From: Azolla caroliniana
Taxonomy: Eukaryota > Polypodiophyta
DNA length: 64,000 bases
Assembly: GCA_043228905.1 (NCBI GenBank)
Contig: JBHGNT010000006.1
Location: 8,556,001 to 8,620,000 of the forward strand
Direction: 5' to 3'
The notes under the pieces are model-generated. The model saw nothing but the letters and a program-made list of their open reading frames with translations. It had not been told where the DNA came from and searched no databases. The position numbers and the translations under genes were made by a program. Positions 12,246 to 21,354 of this stretch are shown here, in pieces; the stretch's first letter is position 1; every line of letters starts with the position of its first letter.

Positions 12246-12882
12246 TGTTGTATGAAGAATCGTCCACAACCAATTATCACTCACTTATAAAATGAAGGAA
12301 CAGAAAAATGAATACACAAAACGAGAAAACATGAAGACACAAGATGTTTTTATGTGGAAAACTTGAAAGGGAAAAAAAACCACGGGGGTTCACAAACCCC
12401 AAGAAACAAATCACTATATATAGAGAGAGGAATACAAGGATACTCGGAGGCAACAACCTCGAGCTCGTCTTCGTCTAACAAACGACAGCGTAGTTACAAC
12501 TCTCTCAGTCTCTCTCTCTCACTCAGTCTCTCTCTTACTCTCTTAGTTACAGTGGCAACAACCAACAATAACTATGCAACTATGATCAACAACAATGATA
12601 ATGCTTGCCCTAGATGTATTTATACTAATACAACATTCAGGGCTATTTACAAATAAAGCCCACAAGCCCACAAGGGCACGTGCATTAACCATATTTACAA
12701 ATATAGCCCAAAGTCGGCTACAACTGAGCCGAATCGATTCGAATTTGATTATTCGGCCACGATTGAATCGAACAATTGGTTTGATTTTTTCAGGCTCAAC
12801 TGAGTTGTTATCAACCGATTTGGTTCTCCCTTTTCTTCGACTCGTGCTCCTCTTCCCATCTAGAGGGACCTATTTCCTAACA
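12246..12882 (-). repeat. 5' LTR of the gag-only Copia derivative
   Basis: A 637-bp LTR with TG...CA ends in plus coordinates. It includes a TATATATAG box near 12415 and a (TC)n tract at about 12505-12545. It is the only complete LTR of this element. Confidence 0.8.
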
Positions 12883-12887
12883 GAAAT

Positions 12888-13560
12888 CCCATCCGACGAG
12901 CTCAAAAGGTGATGTGATGCTGATAGGTTGGAGCGTTCCAGCAGGCTTGCTTGCAAGTTTGATGTGTTGACCCAAAGCACATTGTTTGATGTAGGTAGAG
13001 ACAGAGTGCTGCATGTTGGGCTAGTAATACTTGAGGCATAATTTTTTGAGAACCTTATGGAAACTGAGATGGCCCGACAATGGATGGTCATGATAAAATT
13101 GGAGGTACGTTTGTTGTAGGGCATGAGGGATGTAGAGGTGAGGCTCATGATGCGCCACCATGTTATTGCAGAGCATGAATTGCCATTGTGAGGGAAATGG
13201 TTGGAGGGAGCGCAACTAATGGGCTATCTCTTGAATAGTGGGGTGGGTCATGTTGCCGAAGTGTAGCGAGTTGTGGTAGCGGCGACGGAAGACTGGATGG
13301 CTTGGGGAGAAATTGGACAACTTGGAAGTTGACACGAGAGAGACTATGAGCGACCAAATTGGTTACACCTTTCTGATAGGAGAGCGTAAGTTGATAATCT
13401 TGGAGTGCCAACGTCCATTGCAACAAACGGCCTGGGGTGTGAGGTCAATGGATAAGAGAAAGCAAGGGTTGATAGTCACTCTCAACCATTGTTTTGAGGC
13501 GACTAACGCTCTCTTCGCAAGCAGGATCCCAAACGAATGACACATCTTTCTTCAAGAGTT
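12888..13560 (-). pseudogene. Gypsy RNase H end and integrase zinc-binding domain
   Basis: From right to left: RNase H / connection residues ('LLAKRALVASKQW...', 'LQWTLALQDYQLTLSYQKGVTNLVAHSLSRV'), then the integrase N-terminal HHCC-type region ('HDHPLSGHLSFHKVLKKL', 'QCALGQHIK') and the core start 'ELVGWDF'. RNase H removes the RNA template during cDNA synthesis; the zinc-binding domain aids integrase assembly. Several stops and shifts are present. The integrase continues at 10054-10679 beyond the inserted Copia derivative. Confidence 0.7.
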
Positions 13561-13599
13561 GGCGGAGGGGAAAAGTGACAAAGCCGAGGTTTGAGATGA

Positions 13600-14493
13600 A
13601 TCGAAGGAAAATTTAGGTGATCATGCCCAAAAACCATTGCAATGTTTTTTTTGAGGTGGGGCGGGGATAGTCAATGATGGCATCTACCTTTGCAGGGTCC
13701 ATGTGGATTCCATCGCAAGAGATGATGAAGCCGAGAAAACAGAGGTTGGTGCTTCCCTATCGACACTTCTTGTATTGGAGCTACAAGTTATGCTTAGTTA
13801 TATGAGCGAGGACTTCAATGAGAGTTTGTAGATGGTCCTCCTAAGTGGTAGTGTAGATAAGGATGTTGTCGAGATAAATGAGGAGGACGCCTTTGCTTAT
13901 GATGGTGGCGAAGATGGGGTTGGCTATGCGTTGGAATGTGATGCCAGCATCAGACAAACCGAACGACATGCGGGTGAATTGGGTTTAGCATACGGGTGAA
14001 CTGGAATAGCTTGCGGAGGAATGTGGTTTTGTGGGCGTCAGAAGGCTTTAGAGGGATCAAATAATATCCCGAGGCTAAGTCGAGGGAGGTGAAATAATGG
14101 GAGCCATTGACTTGATCCAAAAGGTCGTCCACTCAAGGGAGAGGGTAGAGGTCATGGATCGTCACTTTATTGAGAGGATTGAAGTTGATGCAAATGAGGA
14201 AGGTGCCATAATTTTTCCTTCTTGACGAGGTGGGGTTCTAAAACCCAATTGCTAGTGGAAGGATCAATAATACCTTTGGCGAGCATGTCCGTGATGAAAA
14301 CATCGATGGGATCGTGGTCGAGGGGGGAACGTTGGCGGGTAGCCATGTGGATGGGAGTGGCGTCCCCAGTACAAATGGCGTGTTGTATCAGGAAAGAAAC
14401 AGTAGGAGCATGTGTGGGTTGGAGGGCTAGTGACGGAAAACGAGCTAACAATTGGCGGATGGAGATAAATCTCTCTTGTGGACTATGGGCCAC
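13600..14493 (-). pseudogene. Gypsy reverse transcriptase with mutated catalytic box
   Basis: The N-terminal part reads 'HAICTGDATPIHMATRQRSP...DMLAKGIIDPSTSNWV', then 'MDDLLDQVNGSHYFTSLDLASGYYLIPLKPSDAHKTTF', the finger-palm segment of Ty3/Gypsy RT. The catalytic box near 13865-13890 reads 'LLIYLDNILIY': the second Asp of YLDD is Asn, which should abolish activity. Frame changes occur between the pieces. This is the polymerase of the nested Gypsy element, now dead. Confidence 0.75.
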
Positions 14494-14585
14494 CTAGACT
14501 TAACTAAGGTAGGGGACATGGGGGCTATTGTGTAGGGGGGGGGATCGGCGGAGCTCGTGGGACAAGAAGTTGGTTGGCGGGGAAA

Positions 14586-14929
14586 TCAATTATATCGTGA
14601 TGCTTGAGGAACCAATCTCAACCTAAGGTGAGGGGGAAGAGTTGGTGGGGCAAGACATAAAAGTGGTGTGAGAAAGTGAGACTGCCTAAGGTGACAATGC
14701 AATGGGGTTGCGTGTGAGAGTGGTATAGATGTTGGTGATCGCCAAAAAAGGACTTGGATGGAGGGAGCAACGAATGTCGGTAGGCCTAATTGGTGAACTA
14801 AGGCGACACTAATGGAAGAGATACCACTACTAGAGTATACCAAGATGGACTTGTGGGTGGAGTGATTAATGGTGGCGAGAGTGGTGCATACCTGCGAAGC
14901 GGAAGAGGCAGATGCTTGGATGTGGGGGG
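14586..14929 (-). pseudogene. Gypsy aspartic protease remnant
   Basis: The minus-strand frame has 'THKSILVYSSSGISSISVALVHQLGLPT', matching the retropepsin 'LVDSGSTxSFIS...LGL' pattern with the active-site Asp-Ser-Gly replaced by Tyr-Ser-Ser. The region is cut at its N-terminal side by the Copia element at 14930; gag resumes at 20253. Confidence 0.65.
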
Positions 14930-15341
14930 TGTTGAGAAGCAAGCTCAACAAAGGTATGTGATGCTTATTGAGAAATAAGCTATAGTAGCTATTAGCTAAT
15001 TAGCTACTAGTGGACATAAAGGTGAAACAACTACTTAGCTACAGACAACTAATTAGCTACTGGCAGCTCATTAGCTGCATATATAAGTCACTTATGTACT
15101 TAGGTAAAAAAAGTGTAGAAAAGTAGAAAAGTAGGAGAGTGAGAGTAGTGTCGAGAGTTGTAAGAACAGAAAACAGAAAACTGACGAGAGCGAGTTGAGC
15201 TCTACATGTAATGAAGTAGAAGCTTTTTGGATTGTGCAGAGGTAAGTCTCCTTCCCCTTCCCCTTTCTGTCTTGAGCACTGAATGATCTACCACATCACG
15301 ATCCGCTGTGCACACAAAAGAGCCGTAGCACATTCGTAACA
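14930..15341 (+). repeat. 5' LTR of Copia-2
   Basis: TGTTGAGAAGC...GTAACA. U3 holds a cluster of AGCTA/TAGCT motifs (about 14978-15077) just upstream of a TATATAAG box near 15079. Confidence 0.95.
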
Positions 15342-15353
15342 TGGTATCAGAGC
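15342..15353 (+). promoter_or_regulatory. Primer-binding site TGGTATCAGAGC
   Basis: It directly abuts the 5' LTR and is complementary to the 3' end of plant initiator tRNA-Met, the usual Copia primer. Confidence 0.95.
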
Positions 15354-15467
15354 AGAGTTGCTCGTAAAGAAGATTAGAACAATACAAAGATCTAAGAAGT
15401 TTGTTTCTGGTTGCTGATCTGAATCAGAGAGAGTTGTCTGTGAAGTTAACTCTAATTGAAAGAGAAA

Positions 15468-16457
15468 ATGGCTGCAGAGAATGCAAGCCAAATAGTTACA
15501 GAAAAACTGGATAAAAACAATTTCCTGGAGTGGAAATTCAGAATGACAAACTTCCTTATGGGGAAAGGATATCGGGATTATATTGAAGGAGACCTAGAAG
15601 AGGCTCCAGAGATCCCTGACGAAAATGCATCTGCTGCACAGATTAAAGCATTTAAGGAATGGAACCAAGGGGCAAGAAAGGTATTGCATTGGTTGTTAGT
15701 TAGCATCTTAGATTCGATGCTTGGACACATACAAGATGCTATGCTTCCAAAAGAAGCTTGGGACAGTTTAGTAAAACTGTTTGCAGTGAATACAAAGGCA
15801 AGAAAGCTTCAGTTGAAGACTGAGCTAAATACCTTGGAAAAAGGTAAGATGTCAGTAAATGAGTATGCTCTGAAAATAAAGAGCATATGTGAATCACTTG
15901 CTTCTATTAATGTGAAGATAGAAGATGATGATAAGGTGGAAATATGCTTAAGGAGCTTAGGACCTCAATACAAGAGTTTCAAAACATCTATTCTCACAAG
16001 GGATAGTATCCCAAGTTTTCCAGATCTGGTTTCAATGCTTGTAGTAGAAGAAAGAAATCAAATGGATGATGTAAACAAAGGAAACTCAGAGAATGAGGGG
16101 CAAGCCCTCTACAATAGTGCTAGAAGAGGCCGAGGAAGAGGCCATGGAAGATTTGGTTTAGCGAGAACCAACAATATTAGTTATCAAGGAAGAGGACAAC
16201 AGGTTACAAGTGGAAGAAACAACATCAGAGGCAGGGGGAGTAATTGAGGAAGAGGTAAGCAAACCTATTTGAATGATGATGGCTGCTGGTATTGTGGAAA
16301 ACCAGGCCATACACAGGCTGAATGTTATAAAAAGAAAAATGATGAAAAAAGAGGGAAGAGACAACAAAATAATTATGCCTCAACCAGTGAAGACTGTGAT
16401 AAAGATGGTGCATTTATGGTGCAACATGAAACAAAAACAATGGCTGAATGTTCATAG
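15468..16457 (+). pseudogene. Copia-2 gag with zinc knuckle
   Basis: Starts 'MAAENASQIVTEKLDKNN' and contains the UBN2 gag core ('WNQGARKVLHWLLVSI', 'AWDSLVKLFAVNTKARKLQLK'), an Arg/Gly-rich stretch, then an intact CCHC knuckle 'CWYCGKPGHTQAEC'. In-frame TGA at 16245 and TAG at 16455 interrupt an otherwise continuous frame that leads to the protease active site 'WYVDSG' near 16481. Gag forms the particle and binds RNA. The start codon is the first ATG after the primer site followed by family-like sequence. Confidence 0.9.
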
Positions 16458-16469
16458 AGATGTAATGAA

Positions 16470-19400
16470 GAGTTTATGTGGTATGTAGATTCTGGGCATC
16501 TAATCATATGACAGGACATAAAAATTGGTTTGAAAGTCTAAGAGAACCAGAGATTCCTGGTTATGTACAGACAAGTGATAATACTACTCACCAAATAGAG
16601 CATGTTGGAGATATCCCATTGTGGGAAGAAAAAGGAAAAACAAAGTATATGCTAAATGTGATGCATGTTCCAAACCTTGCAAAAAATCTGATTTTTGTTT
16701 GACAAATAGTAGAGTAAGGAATGCAGATTAAGTTTAAGCAAAGTGGATGCTTTATAGAGAAAAATGGAAAGCTCATTGCAAAAGGGAAACGACAAGGGAG
16801 AATGTTTATTTTGGATGTGGATATGCCAAAAAAGATTACAACCATGTTTGCAGAAGGAATGAGTGTAATCTTAGATGTGGAAATGTGGCATAAAAGAATC
16901 GGTCACATAAGCATGCAAACTTTGAAAAATATGTTGAGGAAAAATGCAGTGGCTGGACTGCCTAAGCTCAAAGATTGTGAGATGAGAAAAATATGTGAAG
17001 CATGCCAATATGGAAAGAAAAACAGGTTGCCTTTCCCTCATGAAAGACATGTAAGCCAAAATTTGTTGGATTTGGTACATATAGATGTATGGGAACCAAC
17101 AAAAAATGCATCAATTAGTGGATGTAAGTTTTATGTAACTTTCATTGATGATTGCTCAAGGAAAACATGGGTTTACTTCATGAAAGAAAAAAGTGAAGTA
17201 TTTGATTGTTTTCGTAAGTTTAAATGCATGGTAGAAAAGCAGGTTGGAACTAAAATAAAGTGTTTAAGATCTGATGGAGGAGGAGAATACTTCTCAAATG
17301 AGTTTTCTGAGTTTCTATGTAATCAAGGTATAAGGAGACAATTTACATGTAGATATACTCCACAACAAAATGGAGTTGCTGAGAGGAAAAACAAAACCTT
17401 GGTGAACATAGCAAGAGCCTTAATGATAGAAAAAAATATGCCATTGTATTACTGGGCTGAAGTTGTAAACATAGCAAACTACATTCTAAATTGGTGTATA
17501 ACATTTGGAGTACATGAGGTAACTCCTGAAGAATGTTTCTATGGCAGAAAGCCGAGTTTAGGGCACTTAAAAGTGTTTGGATGCCTTGCCTATGTTCATG
17601 TACCTGCTGAGGTGAGAAGTAAGCTTGATCCAAAAGCTGAAAAATGTATTTTTGTTGGATATTCAGAGGAGCAAAAAGGGTATAGATGCTATAACCTTTT
17701 GACAAAAAAGATTGCGGTAAGTCAGGATGTAATATTTGATGAGTTGGGCAGCTGGTTCAACCCAAAACAAAATGCAGAAACTAATGAAGATTATGAAAAT
17801 GAAGATAAGGATAAATCTGAAAATGTAAGAGATAACCATAGAGATGGAAACAATGTTGGACAACAAAGTTCCACATCAATGGAATGTATTGGACCATCTG
17901 GAAGCTCAGGTAGTAAATCTGAATCTAATGCATGGAGTGGAAAACATGCAAGACAAAAAATATGATGATAAAAAGGGAAAACAGAAGATGTCAGAGTATG
18001 AAATGCTTGATGATGGATCTAGAAACATGGAAGATGTAGATTCAGATACATCATTGGATGATGAGCTTGGTATAGGATCCCTGAAAATCCCTGGTATGGA
18101 AAGGGCAATGAAGGATGCAAATCAGAAACTGAGAAGATCAAATAAAGAGAAAAAGACTGTTGAAAGATTTGGTTATGACACATATATGGCTATGCATTAT
18201 GCATACATGTCTAAAGTGGTACAAGTCCTTGATCCAAACAACTTTGATGAAGCAAAAGCTGAGAAAAAATGGGTGAATGCAATGCAAGAAGAAATAGATG
18301 CATTGGCTGAAAACAGAACATGGGATTTGGTGAAGTTACCGAAAGGAAAAAATGTTGTAGGTTGCAAATGGGTCTACAAGATAAAGCATGATTCCAATGG
18401 AAATGTTAGTAGACATAAAGCAAGACTTGTGGAAAAGGGATATGCCCAGATGCATGGAATTGATTATGATGAAACATTTGCACCGGTTGCAAAGATGGCA
18501 ACATTGAGGACACTACTTGCTGTGAGTGTAGCCAAAAGATGGGTTTTGCACCATATGGATGTAAAAAATGCTTTTTTACATGGTAACTTGGAAGAAGAAG
18601 TGTATATGTGTCAACCACCAGGTTTTGAAGACAAGAAGCATCCAAAATATTTATGTAGGCTGAAAAAGGATCTCTATGGACTGAAACAAGCATCGAGAAC
18701 ATGGCATAGGGAACTTTCAGAATCTCTGAAAAAATTTGCTTTCAAAATGTCAAAGGCTGATCCTTCATTGTATATAAAAAGGATGAATAAGTGCATTGTT
18801 GTGATCTTAATATATGTTGATGATCTAATCATTGGAGGTGATTCTATGGAAGAGATAAGTAAGTTGAAGAAAAATCTGGAAATGCAATTTCAGATGAAGG
18901 ATTTGGGAGAGCTGAGATACTTTCTTGGCATTGAGATGATCCGATCTGAAAGTGGTATATACATGTTGCAAAAATAGTATGCAACAACTATGTTGAAGAA
19001 GTATGGTATGTTTGGATGCAAACCTATTGGTGTACCACTAGATAAGAACTGCAAATTGAGGGTTGATTTGGGAGCCAAAATAGAAGATGTAAACATGTAC
19101 AGGTCTATGGTGGGCAGCCTCATATATTTGACCATAACAAGACCTGATTTGAGTTATGCTGTTGGATTAGTCAGCCAGTTTATGCAACAACCAACAAAGC
19201 CACATTTGGACTGCATTAGAAGAATTTTGAGGTATGTAAAAGCTACTCAAAATTATGGACCGTTTTACAGGGCTGATTTGGACATAAAGCTGGAAGGATA
19301 TACAGATGTTGATTGGGCTGGAAGCCAAACTGACAGAAGATCCACAAGTGGCTATATGTTTACATTGGGAAGTGCAACTATTTCATGGAGTAGCAAGAAA

Positions 19401-19817
19401 CAAGCTACTATTGCACTATCAAGTACTGAAGTTGAATATAGAGGAGCTGCAATAACCACCTGTGAAGAGGTATGGATCAGAAGATTGCTTTCTGATTTGG
19501 GAGAATATATAGATGGTGCAGTCACAATTTTGTGTGACAATATGAGCAACATTCAGTTGGCAAAAAAAAATCCAGTGTTCCATGCAAGAACAAAGCACAT
19601 TGAAGTGCATTATCACTTTGTTAGAGAAAAAGTGATTGATGGAGAAGTGGATCTGCTGTATGTAAGTACAAATCAGCAAGTGGCTGATATTCTTACGAAG
19701 GGATTGAGTATGGAAAAACATACAGAGTTTAGAGACATGATGGGAGTTATAACCATCGGCATGGTAGTTGAAAAGCATGAAGAAAAGAAGATTGAAGATG
19801 ACCGCAAGAAAGAATAA
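16470..19817 (+). pseudogene. Copia-2 pol: protease, integrase, RT, RNase H
   Basis: The protease 'WYVDSG' is followed by a one-base loss in the G run near 16490. Stops at 16700 and 16712 precede the GAG-pre-integrase ('HKRIGHISMQTLKNM...CEACQYGKK') and integrase core ('DLVHIDVWEP', 'CLRSDGGGEYFS', 'YTPQQNGVAERKN'). After a frameshift near 17960 comes RT ('GCKWVYKIKHD', 'KAPVAKMATLRTLLAV'-like, 'LIYVDDLIIGGD'), a TAG at 18975, then RNase H ('EGYTDVDWAG', 'ALSSTEVEYRGA', 'TKHIEVHYHFVREKV'). Catalytic residues are largely present, but stops make this copy non-autonomous. Confidence 0.92.
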
Positions 19818-19824
19818 GTTGAGC

Positions 19825-19835
19825 TTGAGGGGGAG
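19825..19835 (+). promoter_or_regulatory. Polypurine tract of Copia-2
   Basis: TTGAGGGGGAG immediately precedes the 3' LTR. The same tract with the same spacing precedes the 3' LTR of Copia C (58749-58759), which suggests related lineages. Confidence 0.85.
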
Positions 19836-20247
19836 TGTTGAGAAGCAAGCTCAACAAAGGTATGTGATGCTTATTGAGAAATAAGCTATAGTAGCTATTA
19901 TCGAATTAGCTACTAGTGGACATAAAGGTGAAACAACTATTTAGCTACAGACAACTAATTAGCTACTAGCAGCTAATTAGCTGCATATATAAGTCACTTA
20001 TGTACTTAGGTAAAAAAAGTGTAGAAAAGTAGAAAAGTAGGAGAGTGAGAGTAGTGTCGAGAGTTGTAAGAACAGAAAACAGAAAACTGACGAGAGTGAG
20101 TTGAGCTCTTCGTGTAATGAAGTAGAAGCTTTTTGGACTGTGTAGAGGTAAGTCTCCTTCCCCTTCCCCTTTCTGTCTTGAGCACTGAACGATCCAGCAC
20201 ATCACGATCCGTTGTGCACACATAAGAGCTGTAGCACCTTCGTAATA
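19836..20247 (+). repeat. 3' LTR of Copia-2
   Basis: 412 bp, matching 14930-15341 with about 18 differences by eye, including the terminal CA changed to TA. Confidence 0.95.
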
Positions 20248-20252
20248 GGGGG

Positions 20253-20931
20253 CTGGCTCTTCCATCAGCACCCCAGAGGTCAGTTTCCCGGGAGCCCAGC
20301 TAACGATGTTGTGTCAGCCATAGTTATTTGGGCTTGTTGCTTGTGAGACATGTCCATAATTGTCGTAGTAGAAGCACTTTGGGCACCCTTGGCCATCGCG
20401 ATTGGGAAGGTTGCAGCGAGCCTATAGCTCGAGCATAATAGGATCGGCACGAACAAGGAATTGATTTAGGCAAACACCAAATTGGCCTACTAGTTCGTGT
20501 GCTTGTTACTGCAATGTCTCGAGCTGTTGCAATGTTGTATGGGTGGAATGTTGATGGGCAAAGTTTTGCACGAGGAAATCTTGGAGGATTACCTAGTTCT
20601 CGATCACTTTGCTTGCTTGTTGTACGTACCAGGTGGCGGCGACATTTTTGAGCACGGTGCAAACTTCCAAAGCTTTGCGTACGTCGGACCATTGGTGGTA
20701 ACTGGGGATCATCTCAAAGTGGTCCAACCAAGCTAATACATCTTCAGAGGGCAAGCCGGAGACGGACTTTGGGCAGGCCTTGGAATTTGGTTGATCTTGA
20801 GGTCGTTTGTTGTTAGCGAAGAGAAAGGAGAGCATAGCTTGATTTGTGTGGTTGATTTGAAGCATGTTGAAGAATGGCGTTGGAGAGGACTTGCAAGAGT
20901 TGCTCCATTTGGAAGGGGGGTGGCCGCTCAT
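20253..20931 (-). pseudogene. Gypsy gag of the nested element
   Basis: The minus-strand start 'MSGHPPSKWSNS...' leads into a retrotransposon-gag-like region ('LPSEDVLAWLDHFEMI', 'YHQWSDVRKALEV', 'AATWYVQQ'). A knuckle-like stretch 'CPKCFYYDNYGHVSQ' lies near 20340-20390, close to the split made by Copia-2. Stops interrupt it. Role: capsid and RNA packaging protein of the Gypsy element. Confidence 0.7.
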
Positions 20932-21029
20932 GAGGTTGCGAGAACTTAGGTTGCATAGGGGTACCGGCTTCGGAGGCGAGGGGAGGGAGTCATGATGCCA
21001 TGAATGAGGTGTTAGCAGCTAAAATTCAA

Positions 21030-21041
21030 CCCCCTTCTCCA
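21030..21041 (-). promoter_or_regulatory. Candidate primer-binding site of the nested Gypsy element
   Basis: On the minus strand TGGAGAAGGGGG lies 6 nt from the 5' LTR. It begins with TGG, as a complement of a tRNA CCA end would, but the donor tRNA was not identified. Confidence 0.35.
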
Positions 21042-21047
21042 CTAATA

Positions 21048-21208
21048 TGTGAAATACACATAAAGAGATCAAAATCAGCTTACTTAGCTTCTTACTTCTT
21101 GCGCAATTTATAGTCGATACAAAGGTACCCATTTGGGTTGGCTTAGCTACATGCATGCTAAAAAGGGTGCGCTAAAAGGGTGACACAAAGGAACACATCC
21201 ACACCACA
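21048..21208 (-). repeat. 5' LTR of the nested Gypsy element
   Basis: 161 bp, TGTGAAAT...CCACA, similar to 9594-9800. Short LTRs of this size are unusual for plant Gypsy elements. Confidence 0.8.
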
Positions 21209-21354
21209 ATATTCTTGGGGCCATTTCTTATTCTCAAATATCGAGAATAGAATATCACGAATATCACATATGTGTCAATCTACGTGTGCAACATATACAA
21301 TAACATCTCGAATAACAATACAATCTTTCTAGAATTTTGCAATAGTTCTAATGA

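Larger units (their letters stand above)
10680..12882 (-). mobile_element. Copia-derived element with gag and protease only
   Basis: A perfect 5-bp duplication GAAAT (10675-10679 and 12883-12887) flanks a 2.2-kb minus-strand element. It has a complete 637-bp 5' LTR (12246-12882), a tRNA-iMet-type primer site, Copia gag, a zinc knuckle and a protease start. It then runs into a 3' LTR lacking its first 170-200 bp. Integrase, RT and RNase H are absent. The architecture resembles gag-only TR-GAG elements, but the truncated 3' LTR points to an internal deletion after insertion. It sits inside the host Gypsy integrase. Confidence 0.85.
14930..20247 (+). mobile_element. Near full-length Ty1/Copia element (Copia-2)
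   Basis: 5,318 bp with two 412-bp LTRs, a primer-binding site, gag, protease, integrase, RT, RNase H and a polypurine tract, all in Copia order. The 5-bp target duplication GGGGG (14925-14929 and 20248-20252) is perfect. About 18 differences are visible between the LTRs, so the insertion is moderately old. The last LTR ends TA rather than CA. The coding frame has at least four stops and two frameshifts. It sits between gag and protease of the minus-strand Gypsy element, in the opposite orientation. Confidence 0.95.
9594..21208 (-). mobile_element. Ty3/Gypsy LTR retrotransposon inside the MITE, itself interrupted twice
   Basis: Short LTRs at 9594-9800 (3' LTR) and 21048-21208 (5' LTR) flank minus-strand gag, protease, RT, RNase H and integrase, the Ty3/Gypsy order. 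A polypurine tract lies immediately inside the 3' LTR. The ends are TG...CA. The flanking duplication is about 4-5 bp (ATAT or ATATT), with one ambiguous base. Two Copia-type elements sit inside, at 10680-12882 (in integrase) and 14930-20247 (between gag and protease). Without them the element is about 4.1 kb. All ORFs are broken, so it is a dead copy. Confidence 0.85.
9121..21284. mobile_element. hAT-type MITE split by nested retrotransposons
   Basis: The left end CATAGATTGACA (9121-9132) and right end TGTCAATCTACG (21273-21284) match the MITE at 6125-6759. The outer flanks carry a perfect 8-bp duplication TGTGCAAC (9113-9120 and 21285-21292). Only 9121-9593 and 21209-21284 belong to the MITE, about 0.55 kb in all. 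The rest is a Gypsy element inserted in it. The left arm resembles the reverse complement of the other copy's right end, and the right arm that copy's left end, so this copy is inverted. It carries no transposase. Confidence 0.85.
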
